DNA from: Pedobacter steynii
GTDB taxonomy: Bacteria > Bacteroidota > Bacteroidia > Sphingobacteriales > Sphingobacteriaceae
NCBI RefSeq assembly: GCF_001721645.1
Contig: NZ_CP017141.1
Span: forward strand, 3,162,001 to 3,226,000
Length of the DNA stretch: 64,000 bases
Reading direction: 5' to 3'
Shown: positions 34,788 to 43,883 of the stretch, one piece after another
How the letters are laid out: each line of letters begins with the position of its first letter
How positions within the stretch are numbered: position 1 is the stretch's first letter
Made by a program: the position numbers and the translations under genes
Notes under the pieces: model-generated
The model's database searches: none
What the model saw: only the letters and a program-made list of their open reading frames with translations
Told to the model about the DNA's origin: nothing

Positions 34788-36668
34788 ATGACAAAACTGC
34801 ATCACTTCCCTTTACCCGGACCCTGGGTTAAAAGCTTTGTGCTCCTATTGATCCTTTGCGCCGTAATAACTCAGGAAAGCATTGCCCAGCGGGTCGTAGT
34901 TATTCAGGACCAGGTTCCGCACCATATCTTTTCTTATGGAGAACTAGAGTATCTGGAAGACAAAACCAATACTTTAACTTTTTCGGATATTTTAAAGCCG
35001 GATTTCAATTTGAAATTCCAATCGAATAAAAAGTATACGCCTAAAAATTACCATACCGGTTCCTCGTATTGGTATCGCTTCAAAATTAAGCATACCAGAA
35101 ATTCATCGAAAAACTGGATTCTGGAATTTTTCGATCAGTCGATTCATCATGTAAGCCTATATGTTCCGGATACCTTGCAGCAGTATCATGCACATTATTT
35201 TGGAACAGAGTATATTTTCAGTAAAAGAGAGTATGGACATAAAAATTTCACTTACGACCTGAAGAACAATTCAGACCTGGAACTTACCTATTATGTGAAG
35301 CTGAAATCTTCTCAATCAGTGGGAGCGATTATTGTGCTCAGGGATGTGCATTGGTTCATTAAATATGCGCTCAATGAGTATCTTATTTTCGGCTTGTTCT
35401 ATGGCATGGTTATCGTGTTCAGTTTGTATAATTTGCTGATGTTCTTCGCCGTAAGACAAAAGCAATACCTGTATTATGTCTTGTACAACCTCAGCATAGG
35501 TTTGTATGAGATGAGTAGCGATGGAATTGCATTTCAATATTTATGGCCTGACTCTCCCTGGTGGAACGAATACGGCTTTGGTTTCGCCTTATTTTTTAGC
35601 AGTATTTTCGGACTGATGTTTACCCTCAATTTTTTATATGTAAAAGCCAAGGCTCCGGAACTGCATAAGCTGATTATTGTAGTTCTTATTCTAAGGATTG
35701 GGTTCTTCATCTGGTGTCTGTTTGATAAACATCTTTTCAGCTTTAAATTGATCGAGCTGATTCCTTTACTGGTGGCTTATGGTACAGGAATTTACATTTT
35801 GAAGAACCGCTATAAACCAGCGAGATTCTTTGTAATTGGTTATAGTTTCCTGCTCATTGGTTTTGCGATAAAAATCCTGTTGTTGCTAAATGTCTCCTGG
35901 CTTCCTTATGGACCAGTCACTTATTATAGCTTAAGTTTTTGCTTTGTTATCGAAATGATCCTGGTTTCTTTTGCCATCGGTGAAAGTATCCGGACGTTAA
36001 GAAAGAAAAAAGATAAAGCGCAGAAAAGGATCATCACTCAGCTGCAAATCAACGAGCGCTTACAGGAAACTCTTAATAAGGAGCTGAGTTCATTGGTAGA
36101 GATCAGAACCAGAGAGGTAAGGGATAAAGCTGCCATTATAGAGAAGCAGAATGAAGAGATTTCTGTAATGAATGCTATGCTGGAAAAAGACAATCAGGAA
36201 CTTCATCAGAATATTGAAAAGGTCACCAGAGCGAGGGTGATGTCGGATGAAGTGGATTTTGCCGAATTCAGTAAGATCTATCCCGACCGGGAAACCTGTT
36301 TTAAGTACTTGTCAGAACTCAAATGGGCAAATGGGTATCATTGCAGGAAGTGTACAAATGCCCATTATCTGTCTGGTTTTCTTCCTTACAGTCGCAGGTG
36401 TACGAAATGTGGGTACGATGAGTCGGTGATTGCCAATACCATATTTCAGAATAGCCGAATTCCGATTAATAAAGCTTTTTACATGCTTTTCCTGGTATAT
36501 TCCACAAAGGGAAAAATATCTTCACATAAATTGTCAGAAATCCTGTTGATCCGGCAAAGCACCTGCTGGGCTTACAATAGCAAAATGCAGAAAATGCTGG
36601 AAGAACGGAAAAAGGAACTTCGAAATGCAGGAGAGGGGGGCTGGAGTAAACTAGTTCTTGAATCCTGA
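34788..36668 (+). CDS. 7TMR-DISM sensor fused to IS1595-like zinc-ribbon/HTH
   Basis: 626 residues. The order is: signal or anchor (15-33), an extracytoplasmic 7TMR-DISM beta domain (about 38-185, YWYRFKIKHTRNSSKNWILEF), seven membrane helices (about 197-395), a coiled coil (400-485), then a C-terminal domain not usual for such sensors. That domain starts FAEFSKIYPDRETCFKYLSELKWANGY, has a zinc ribbon Cys519, Cys522, Cys538, Cys541 (CRKC...CTKC), and continues with IPINKAFYMLFLVYSTKGKISSHKLSEILLI and STCWAYNSKM. The layout matches the N-terminal Zn-ribbon and HTH of IS1595-family transposases, without the DDE catalytic domain. I infer a membrane sensor using a domesticated transposase DNA-binding module. 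It overlaps the convergent ThuA-like gene by 18 bases. Confidence 0.85.
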   Translation: MTKLHHFPLPGPWVKSFVLLLILCAVITQESIAQRVVVIQDQVPHHIFSYGELEYLEDKTNTLTFSDILKPDFNLKFQSNKKYTPKNYHTGSSYWYRFKIKHTRNSSKNWILEFFDQSIHHVSLYVPDTLQQYHAHYFGTEYIFSKREYGHKNFTYDLKNNSDLELTYYVKLKSSQSVGAIIVLRDVHWFIKYALNEYLIFGLFYGMVIVFSLYNLLMFFAVRQKQYLYYVLYNLSIGLYEMSSDGIAFQYLWPDSPWWNEYGFGFALFFSSIFGLMFTLNFLYVKAKAPELHKLIIVVLILRIGFFIWCLFDKHLFSFKLIELIPLLVAYGTGIYILKNRYKPARFFVIGYSFLLIGFAIKILLLLNVSWLPYGPVTYYSLSFCFVIEMILVSFAIGESIRTLRKKKDKAQKRIITQLQINERLQETLNKELSSLVEIRTREVRDKAAIIEKQNEEISVMNAMLEKDNQELHQNIEKVTRARVMSDEVDFAEFSKIYPDRETCFKYLSELKWANGYHCRKCTNAHYLSGFLPYSRRCTKCGYDESVIANTIFQNSRIPINKAFYMLFLVYSTKGKISSHKLSEILLIRQSTCWAYNSKMQKMLEERKKELRNAGEGGWSKLVLES

Positions 36669-37508
36669 GTTTATTTTTTGATTTCCAAGCCATAACAGGC
36701 CTTCCATAATAAATTTGTCCTGACTGGTATTGCCAAAGGTAAATGATAATTCCTTATTGGTATGATGTTCATAGTCGATGTCATTATGCCCCATATTGAC
36801 GTAAATCATTTTATATTTCTTATTGCTCCATGCCACAGGATAATAGCCATTATACCAGATCTCGTGCGCTTTAGGGCCAGTACCTAATGGAAAACTGCTA
36901 CTGTCTACAGCCAGTAGAATATCGATATCCGGATTCTTTCTTAAATCATTTTCCCATCGGTACCACTCATTAGGGCTGGACCTGAAGACAGGGGGCAACG
37001 GTCTGGTGACCGGATGTTTGCTGTTTTCTACGCTTAGAACTGCTGAGGTAGGCCGCCAGGTATTACTGCCATAGGAACCTGAACCAAGAAACTGATGATG
37101 GTACCAGTTCCAGTTGTCGGGGAAAGTAGATCCGGCTAAGGAAAATGCCGCGAAATGAAACCCCATCCAGGCACCTCCTTTTTCCATGTATTGCTGAAAG
37201 GCGAGTCGTTGAACCGGATCTTCCGGTCTGGTATCAAGGAATAAAACGATCTGGTATCTGGCCAGAAACTTTTCATTCATATTGGCCCAGTTGGAGGTCG
37301 TGTCGTAACTGAAATTATATTTAGCCGCCATTTTTGGAAACCATCGATTGGCCTCATGAACATAACTGATATGGGCGCGATCATTTTTTGCCGTATAGAA
37401 AGCAATTACGCTGAACTTTACTTTCAATATGGATTTTGCCATTCCCGATGTGGTAAAAAGAAGCATGCATAACAATAACCACCGGTTAATTTTAGAGAAT
37501 AAGTCCAT
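36651..37508 (-). CDS. Secreted ThuA-like protein, divergent member
   Basis: 285 residues. A signal peptide (about 1-24, SGMAKS) precedes a ThuA-like fold: FSVIAFYTAKNDRAHISYVHEANRWFPKMA, YQIVLFLDTRP, GGAWMGFHFAAFS, and the closing MIYVNMGHNDIDYEHHTNKE. It shares fold-level blocks with the copy at 1344-2084, but its GGxWMGFHFAA differs from that protein's GGGFVGVHAATDT. It is divergent from the SusC-SusD pair and may belong to the same regulon; ThuA-like proteins often accompany Bacteroidota glycan loci. Activity is unknown. Confidence 0.8.
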   Translation of the reverse strand: MDLFSKINRWLLLCMLLFTTSGMAKSILKVKFSVIAFYTAKNDRAHISYVHEANRWFPKMAAKYNFSYDTTSNWANMNEKFLARYQIVLFLDTRPEDPVQRLAFQQYMEKGGAWMGFHFAAFSLAGSTFPDNWNWYHHQFLGSGSYGSNTWRPTSAVLSVENSKHPVTRPLPPVFRSSPNEWYRWENDLRKNPDIDILLAVDSSSFPLGTGPKAHEIWYNGYYPVAWSNKKYKMIYVNMGHNDIDYEHHTNKELSFTFGNTSQDKFIMEGLLWLGNQKINSGFKN

Positions 37509-37580
37509 GGTTTGATCTGGTCTTTAGAAGTTCTTAACCAAATATATCATCTTTCCGGACAAAATGAGCGGTCCCTTTCT

Positions 37581-37599
37581 CCAAAAACATCGTTTTTGG
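37581..37599. promoter_or_regulatory. Inverted repeat in thuA-like/susC divergent spacer
   Basis: CCAAAAAC (37581-37588) and GTTTTTGG (37592-37599) flank three bases, a perfect 8-bp inverted repeat. It lies in the 353-base AT-rich region between the ThuA-like gene and susC, which otherwise holds no gene. It could be an operator for either gene or a short transcript hairpin. Confidence 0.4.
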
Positions 37600-37714
37600 C
37601 TCCTTAGAAAGCCTTTTTAAGTCTGAAGTTTAACTTTTTTAGAGAAATTTTCAATGCTTTTTAACCGTATCACAGCTAAAACTATAAACCAGCTAATTTG
37701 ATCTGAATCAGGGA

Positions 37715-37749
37715 TAAAGTGTATTTCCTGTTTGTAATTAAAGCGTATT
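37715..37749 (+). promoter_or_regulatory. TAAAG(C/T)GTATT direct repeat upstream of susC
   Basis: TAAAGTGTATT (37715-37725) and TAAAGCGTATT (37739-37749) are 24 bases apart on the same strand, 113-147 bases before the SusC start. Related sequences occur upstream of the 7TM sensor gene, hinting at a shared regulator. Confidence 0.35.
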
Positions 37750-37861
37750 GTTTTTATTGTAAGTTATTGTTTATCAGTCTTTTATGTGGTTTATTTTTTT
37801 GCTATTGCAGTTTAATTCAAATAGTTTTAGCACACCAATTATAAATTCTAACCAAATAAAC

Positions 37862-40800
37862 ATGAAAAAAAGAATTACTCTTCTTATTGTTTTTGTGCTC
37901 ATGAGCTGCCTATGGTCCTTTGCTCAGGACCGTACCATTAAAGGCCTCATTCAGGACAAACAGGGAGCGCCAATTCCCGGTGTATCCATTAAACTTAAAA
38001 ACTCAAAAATCGGCACCTCTTCGGGACCGAACGGGGCTTATGCCATCGTTGTGCCGGGGAATGGGGTACTCATTTATTCGGCGATAGGTTATACCAGCCA
38101 GGAAATTGCAGTCGGCAATAAGACACAACTTAATGTGGTGCTTACGGAAGAATCGCGTGGCCTTTCAGAAATTGTGGTGGTTGGTTATGGAACATCACAG
38201 AAAAAGGATGTTACCGGTGCAATATCCAGTATAAGAGCAACACAACTTGAAAATGAAAATCCTCAGAATGTGTCAGACCTATTAAGGGGAAATATTGCCG
38301 GCTTAAGCGTGAAGCTGAACAGCAGCGCAAAAGGTGGGGGCGACCTCCTGGTAAGGGGAAAAACAACACTTAGTGCAGGTACGGCTCCTTTGATCGTTTT
38401 AGATGGGGTAATCTATAACGGACAGTTATCAGACATTAATCCGAATGACATTGAAGCTGTTGACGTATTGAAGGATGCGAGTTCTCTGGCTGTTTTTGGT
38501 GCAAAGGCGGCTACCGGTGTCATAGCCATTACCACAAAAAAAGGAAAGAGCGAAAAGCCTACCATCACCTTTAACACCAATTTCGGGATTGCTGAGCTGG
38601 CTCAGGACATGAAAACTTACGAAGGGCAGGCTTTTCTGGATTGGAGAGCTGATGCGAAACGCAGTGGTGCTGCAACACCACCCTATTTGTACAACGATCC
38701 AAGAAGCCTTCCTGAGGGGGTAACTTTAACACAATGGTTAAATGGGCAAAATGGCGATCCGGTAGATCTTTGGCTAAACAGACTTGGTCTTCTTGCCAAC
38801 GAAAAGGCAAATTATCTGGATGGTAAGACCGTAGACTGGTATAATGAGGTATTCAGAAGAGGACTGCGCCAGGACCATACCCTCAGTATGGGTGGAAAAA
38901 AAGAAGAGATCAGCTATTACATGTCTTTGGGATATCAGAAAAATGAAAACCTGATCAAAGGTGGTCAGTTCAGTACTTTCAGAGCCCGGTTAAATCTGGA
39001 AGGTCAGGCCGCGAAATTTTTAACCGTGGGAATGAACCTGCAGTTTGCGGATCGCGACGAAGGATCTATTGAAGCCAACTGGAATCAACTGATTAACATT
39101 TCACCCTATGGAGATATGTATAACCCGGATGGTACCTTAAGAAGAATCCCAACGGATGACAATGGATCGAACGCGAGAAATCCATTTCTTAATATGACTT
39201 ATAATAGCAGAATGGATAAGCAAACGACTTTGTTTGCCAGTTTATTTGCCAAGGTGAAACTCCCTTTTGGAATTACCTATCAGCTGAATTTTAGTCCGGG
39301 ATTAGATAATTTCCGCCTTTTCAACCACAGTTCTTCTGCAAATCCGGATGTGACCACTCCGGGTGGAATTGTCACCCGTGCACAGGAAACACGCTATAAC
39401 TGGCAGGTAGATAACCTGTTAAAATGGAACAAAACCATAGGGGAGATCCACAATTTCGATGTGACATTACTAGCGAATGGAGAAAAGTACCAAACCTGGT
39501 GGACACAAGCCGGAAACCAGGGGTTTATTCCTGCTGATGTTTTAGGTTATCATAATATAGCCAGCGGGATAAAACCTTCTGTAAACAGTGAGGATAAAGT
39601 GTACACAGGTGATGCCCTGATGGCGAGATTGGGATACAGCCTGATGCAACGTTATAACCTGACCTTATCCGTGCGCAGGGATGGATATTCCGTCTTCGGA
39701 GTGCAGTCAAAAAGGGCAACTTTCCCGGCTGCAGCCTTTGCCTGGACATTTACGGAAGAGTCTTTTCTTAAATCGCTGACCTGGCTGAATTACGGAAAGT
39801 TACGCTTCTCTTATGGCATCAACGGAAACCGGGATTTACGTAACCCGGATAACAATACTGTAGATCCTTATGCTGCTTTATCTCAACTGGTTATTGATAA
39901 ATACCAGACTGTGGATGGAAGTGGAACGGCTTCAGAAGTGAATACAGTAGTCATTGGCAGCAGGATGTCGAATCCAAAATTGAAATGGGAACAGACCGCT
40001 TCCTTTAACGCAGGGTTGGATTTCTCTATCTTTAAAGAAAGGATCGGTGGTTCCATCGATGTTTACAGTAAAAAAACAACCGATCTATTGGTCCGGCCCT
40101 CGCTTTCTTCTGTTGGAGGGTACGTGAATGTGTATTCTAACCTTGCTCAGGTAAACAATAAAGGAATAGAATTTAACCTGAATACGAAAAATATAACCAG
40201 CGGAAACATTACCTGGAATACCAGTTTTAATTTCTTCATGAACAGAAATAAGATCGTTAAACTGGCTACACCAGCTGATGATCCTGGAAATGGATGGTTT
40301 ATCGGAAAAGATATCGATGTGATCTGGGATTATAAAATCCTTGGCGTATGGCAGGAGGATGAAGTGGCGGAAGCCAATAAATTCAACAAGGGAATTAAGC
40401 CAGGTGATTTCAAATTACAGGATCTAGATGGGAATTATAGCTATGATGATAAAGATAAACAGTTTTTAGGCTATAAAAGTCCGCGCTTCAACTGGGCAAT
40501 CCGGAATGAGTTCAACATTTATAAAAACTTCGACTTTTCCTTTCAGGTAGTCTCTAACTGGGGGCAATACAAAAGAAATGATCAGCCTAAAAATCAACCG
40601 GGCAGCGTAGGTTTTTCCCGCATGAACTCTTATGTGACTCCTTACTGGACGCCCTCTAATCCCATTAATGACTATGCAAGACTTGCATCGGGCTTAAGCG
40701 GAACCAACTTCGCCGTTTACCGGAAAAATTCTTTTATCCGATTGAATACAGTTGCCCTTGCTTATAGCATTCCGAAAAACTTATTGGACAAGATCAGGAT

Positions 40801-40930
40801 TAAAGGGGCCAAAGTATATATGAATGTAAATAATGCTGCGGTATACAGCCCGGACTGGAATTTCTGGGATCCGGAAAATGATGGTCCTACTCCCAGATAT
40901 TATACCCTTGGTCTAAACCTTTCATTGTAA
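37862..40930 (+). CDS. SusC/RagA-type TonB-linked transporter, no STN domain
   Basis: About 1022 residues from MKKRITLLIVFVLMSCLWSFAQ; the frame is open for 26 more codons upstream but the signal peptide fixes the ATG. A carboxypeptidase-regulatory-like domain (RTIKGLIQDKQGAPIPGVSIKLKN), a TonB-box region (LSEIVVVGYGTSQKKDVTGAISS), a plug (NIAGLSVKLNSSAKGGGDLLVRG ... GAKAATGVIAITTKKGK) and a barrel ending TLGLNLSL follow. It lacks the STN domain. It pairs with the SusD encoded 16 bases downstream. The nearby 7TM/Zn-ribbon sensor is a possible regulator. Confidence 0.95.
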   Translation: MKKRITLLIVFVLMSCLWSFAQDRTIKGLIQDKQGAPIPGVSIKLKNSKIGTSSGPNGAYAIVVPGNGVLIYSAIGYTSQEIAVGNKTQLNVVLTEESRGLSEIVVVGYGTSQKKDVTGAISSIRATQLENENPQNVSDLLRGNIAGLSVKLNSSAKGGGDLLVRGKTTLSAGTAPLIVLDGVIYNGQLSDINPNDIEAVDVLKDASSLAVFGAKAATGVIAITTKKGKSEKPTITFNTNFGIAELAQDMKTYEGQAFLDWRADAKRSGAATPPYLYNDPRSLPEGVTLTQWLNGQNGDPVDLWLNRLGLLANEKANYLDGKTVDWYNEVFRRGLRQDHTLSMGGKKEEISYYMSLGYQKNENLIKGGQFSTFRARLNLEGQAAKFLTVGMNLQFADRDEGSIEANWNQLINISPYGDMYNPDGTLRRIPTDDNGSNARNPFLNMTYNSRMDKQTTLFASLFAKVKLPFGITYQLNFSPGLDNFRLFNHSSSANPDVTTPGGIVTRAQETRYNWQVDNLLKWNKTIGEIHNFDVTLLANGEKYQTWWTQAGNQGFIPADVLGYHNIASGIKPSVNSEDKVYTGDALMARLGYSLMQRYNLTLSVRRDGYSVFGVQSKRATFPAAAFAWTFTEESFLKSLTWLNYGKLRFSYGINGNRDLRNPDNNTVDPYAALSQLVIDKYQTVDGSGTASEVNTVVIGSRMSNPKLKWEQTASFNAGLDFSIFKERIGGSIDVYSKKTTDLLVRPSLSSVGGYVNVYSNLAQVNNKGIEFNLNTKNITSGNITWNTSFNFFMNRNKIVKLATPADDPGNGWFIGKDIDVIWDYKILGVWQEDEVAEANKFNKGIKPGDFKLQDLDGNYSYDDKDKQFLGYKSPRFNWAIRNEFNIYKNFDFSFQVVSNWGQYKRNDQPKNQPGSVGFSRMNSYVTPYWTPSNPINDYARLASGLSGTNFAVYRKNSFIRLNTVALAYSIPKNLLDKIRIKGAKVYMNVNNAAVYSPDWNFWDPENDGPTPRYYTLGLNLSL

Positions 40931-40946
40931 CAAAAAAAGAAATCTA

Positions 40947-42827
40947 ATGAAAACTACAAATATAAAATTAACCATATTCGTTACTGCTACCTTACTGCTT
41001 GCAGCTGGAGGATGTAAGAAAAGCTTTCTGGATTCGGACCAACTCTCCCAGTATTCTCCGGAAAGCTCTTTGAGTAATGTTGCTGCATTACGAGGTGCAT
41101 TAAATGCACTCGGAGCAAATGTCCGTCAGGAATACTTTGGTGATTCTGCTCCTTTACTTACAGAATCCATCTTTTCTGATGTTGCCGTTGAAGGAACAAC
41201 GGATAAAAGTACTCCGGCTCAGGATCTGATCGCCCGCATTACACCGGATGCAAACCTGAACAGTGCCGATTTTAATAAAATCGGTTGGTATTGGGACGAA
41301 GAATTTAAAGGTATCAGGTATGCAAATACGGTGATATCAAATATTGACAGGCCTGTTTATAGTTCTCCTGCAGAGAAGAACAGCATTCTGGGAGCAGCCT
41401 ATTTTTATCGTGCCTATCATTATTACCGGTTGGTGCATCAGTTTGGCGATGTGCCACTCATGTTAAAGGATCTGACTGCTCCCCGCGATGATTTTTTCTC
41501 TACAAAGCGGGAAGTGATCCTGACAAAAATGAAGGCGGATCTTGAATTTGCACAAAGTTCTGTACCCGAAAATGCCAACAGAGGTGAGGTAACAAGGGGT
41601 GCCGTAAGCCATTTGCTAACCAAAGTGAATCTGGCGCTGGGTAAATTTGACGATGCCATTGCCTCTGCCAGCAATGTATTGAACGGAAGTAAATATGGAT
41701 TGATGACCAGTCGTTTCGGAAGCACAGCTGCTGATGCGACTAAAAATGTGGTATGGGACTTACACCGCATGGACAATAAAGCTCTGCCAAACAATAAAGA
41801 AACTCTTTTTCTGGTAGTAGACAGAGAAGGATTAGCCGGAGGTTTTACTGCTCTGGGTTCTCAGTTGATGCGTAATACTGTTCCTGCATGGCATTTTGCA
41901 AATGTGAAAACCCCTTCCGGAGCCACGGCTCTGACAGATGCTGCAAATGCAGAAATTCCTTTAACCAGAATGTATGGCCGTGGAATTGGCAGGTATCGTG
42001 GAACTCCGTATAGCACCAAATATATCTGGACAGACCATACCGATTACCGACATGCCAAAGGAATGTGGATGAACATGACAGATCTGGTCTACAATAACCC
42101 GGCTTTAAAAACTTCAAAAATTCAGGCAGACCGGGATTTATACGGTAAACCATTGGTAGAATATAACAGCAGTAACGTGGCTGCACGTTTTGAAAATGGT
42201 GCTTTAGATACCATTCGTCATTGGTTTGGATGGCCGCATTATAAAGTATTCATCAATTCAACCAATGCGCTGGCTAATGATCCCTACTGGAGCCCACCCC
42301 GCGGTACAAATACAGATTGGTATGTTTTCAGGGTAGCGGAGACTTATCTGTTGAGAGCGGAAGCTTATTATTGGAAAGGAGAACTTAGTCTTGCCATGGA
42401 AGATATCAATAAGGTCAGGGCACGTGCAAATGCCGAACTGCTTACTGATATCAACAAAATTACCATTGGGACCATTTTGGACGAACGTGCAAGGGAGCTT
42501 TACTGGGAAGAACCCAGAAAAACAGAACTGACGCGTATCGCCTATATTTTTGCCCTAACAGGAAAACCAGCATATAATGGCAAATCATATAGTATAGCTT
42601 CCTTTTCTGAGAATAATTTCTTCTATGACCGCATCATAGAGAAAAATGATTTTTATAAAAATGAAGTGCCAACCCTTCAGGGGGTAAAATATAGAATTGC
42701 ACCGTATCATGTGCTGTGGCCGGTTCCTGCAAGTGTGCAGCGGTTTAATGCCAATGGCCGTGTAAATCAGAATAAAGGGTATAGTGGATTTGAAGCCAAT
42801 GTACCCCCACTTGATAAAATTGAATAA
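40947..42827 (+). CDS. SusD/RagB-type lipoprotein
   Basis: 626 residues, longer than typical SusD (about 500-550). The lipobox is AAGGC after a hydrophobic signal. SusD features are ILGAAYFYRAYHYYRLVHQFGDVPLML, VRARANAELLTDI and ILDERARELYWEEPRKTELTRIAYIF near the C-terminus, ending WPVPASVQRFNANGRVNQNKGYSG. It is the binding partner of the upstream SusC. No hydrolase follows in the operon, so the substrate is unknown. Confidence 0.93.
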   Translation: MKTTNIKLTIFVTATLLLAAGGCKKSFLDSDQLSQYSPESSLSNVAALRGALNALGANVRQEYFGDSAPLLTESIFSDVAVEGTTDKSTPAQDLIARITPDANLNSADFNKIGWYWDEEFKGIRYANTVISNIDRPVYSSPAEKNSILGAAYFYRAYHYYRLVHQFGDVPLMLKDLTAPRDDFFSTKREVILTKMKADLEFAQSSVPENANRGEVTRGAVSHLLTKVNLALGKFDDAIASASNVLNGSKYGLMTSRFGSTAADATKNVVWDLHRMDNKALPNNKETLFLVVDREGLAGGFTALGSQLMRNTVPAWHFANVKTPSGATALTDAANAEIPLTRMYGRGIGRYRGTPYSTKYIWTDHTDYRHAKGMWMNMTDLVYNNPALKTSKIQADRDLYGKPLVEYNSSNVAARFENGALDTIRHWFGWPHYKVFINSTNALANDPYWSPPRGTNTDWYVFRVAETYLLRAEAYYWKGELSLAMEDINKVRARANAELLTDINKITIGTILDERARELYWEEPRKTELTRIAYIFALTGKPAYNGKSYSIASFSENNFFYDRIIEKNDFYKNEVPTLQGVKYRIAPYHVLWPVPASVQRFNANGRVNQNKGYSGFEANVPPLDKIE

Positions 42828-42954
42828 ATCTCTCCCTTATAAAATTTACTGTAAGCTGATTTTGAGATTTATTTTTTGAAGAAGCAACGCTTAGGGGGAA
42901 GTATTCGTAATAGGAGTATAGAACTATTAATTAATCCCCCTAAAAATTTGACTT

Positions 42955-43800
42955 ATGATGAATTATTCGAAAACAAAATTACTGATCTGTTTATGTCTTT
43001 TGACAGTTTTTGGCGCTTGTTCCAAAAAGGACGGTGTTAATGATCCTGGTGTTTCAAAAAAAGGGATCCAAATTGCAACAAATGCCAAATTTGGTGCTGT
43101 GCTTACAGACAATACCGGAAAAACACTTTACTTCTTCGCTGTTGATGCGGATGGTAGTTCCGGATGTACCGGTGGTTGTGAAACCGTATGGCCTGTCTAT
43201 TACTCTGCAGAGTTGAGCGATAATCCAGGCATCAATGCAGCTGATGTAGGTGTGATTAGCCGTGCAGACGGTAAAAAACAAAGTACCTATAAAGGCTGGC
43301 CCTTGTATTATTATAAAAATGATGCTGCGGCTGGGGATGTCAATGGAGATGGCGTAGGTGGAAACTGGTTTGTCGGAAAAACCGATTATTCCATCATGTT
43401 GGTTAATAATCAGCTTATTGGTGCAAATGGAAAACAATATACTGAAGCACTTACGGAAGGGGCAGGAATCACACAATATTTTACTGATGGAAATGGAAGG
43501 ACCTTATATGCTTTTGCTCCTGATAAAGCAAACAAGAATAACTTTACCAAACCTGATTTTAGTAACAATGGCGTTTGGCCCATTTATGAGGCTGATGTGA
43601 AAAGCCTGCCTTCGGTGTTTAAAGCTGAATTTGTCGGACAGATTACGGTTTTTGGAAAAAAACAATTGACCTATAAAGGCTGGCCACTTTATTATTTTGG
43701 TCAGGATATTAAACGGGGAGACAATAAAGGGGTAAGTGTTCCTTCTCCTGGAGTCTGGCCTGTAGTTAAATTGAGTACAGCTGCTGCACCATTAAACTAA
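42955..43800 (+). CDS. Lipoprotein with COG4315-type secreted repeats
   Basis: 281 residues. A lipoprotein signal (lipobox FGAC) precedes two related repeat units, each of the pattern LTDNTGKTLYFFAVD...GCETVWPVYY then KKQSTYKGWPLYYYKND; the second is ITQYFTDGNGRTLYAFAPD...NNGVWPIYEAD then KKQLTYKGWPLYYFGQD. This repeat is the Lipoprotein_15 family, found in secreted proteins of unknown function. The first unit has a Cys pair (CTGGC). The gene is 127 bases after SusD and may be cotranscribed or independent. It ends before a hairpin terminator. Confidence 0.82.
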   Translation: MMNYSKTKLLICLCLLTVFGACSKKDGVNDPGVSKKGIQIATNAKFGAVLTDNTGKTLYFFAVDADGSSGCTGGCETVWPVYYSAELSDNPGINAADVGVISRADGKKQSTYKGWPLYYYKNDAAAGDVNGDGVGGNWFVGKTDYSIMLVNNQLIGANGKQYTEALTEGAGITQYFTDGNGRTLYAFAPDKANKNNFTKPDFSNNGVWPIYEADVKSLPSVFKAEFVGQITVFGKKQLTYKGWPLYYFGQDIKRGDNKGVSVPSPGVWPVVKLSTAAAPLN

Positions 43801-43850
43801 AGAACGCCTTCAGGAATCTTTTAAGGTTATCATTTGACCCAGGTGGGGCC

Positions 43851-43878
43851 GAAAGCTCCGGAGTAATCCGGAGCTTTC
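43851..43878. terminator. Bidirectional terminator between repeat lipoprotein and LytTR genes
   Basis: GAAAGCTCCGG (43851-43861) and CCGGAGCTTTC (43868-43878) form a perfect 11-bp stem with a six-base loop. It separates convergent genes; no long T run is present. Confidence 0.7.
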
Positions 43879-43883
43879 CCTAT

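Noticed and set aside
36250..36668. An IS1595 insertion that truncated the 7TM sensor gene
   Set aside because: The frame runs continuously through a coiled coil into the zinc ribbon, there is no DDE domain, and I found no terminal inverted repeats or target duplication.
37784..37861. Upstream extension of the SusC frame at 37862
   Set aside because: The added residues precede a complete signal peptide that begins at MKKRIT, so the internal ATG is the true start.
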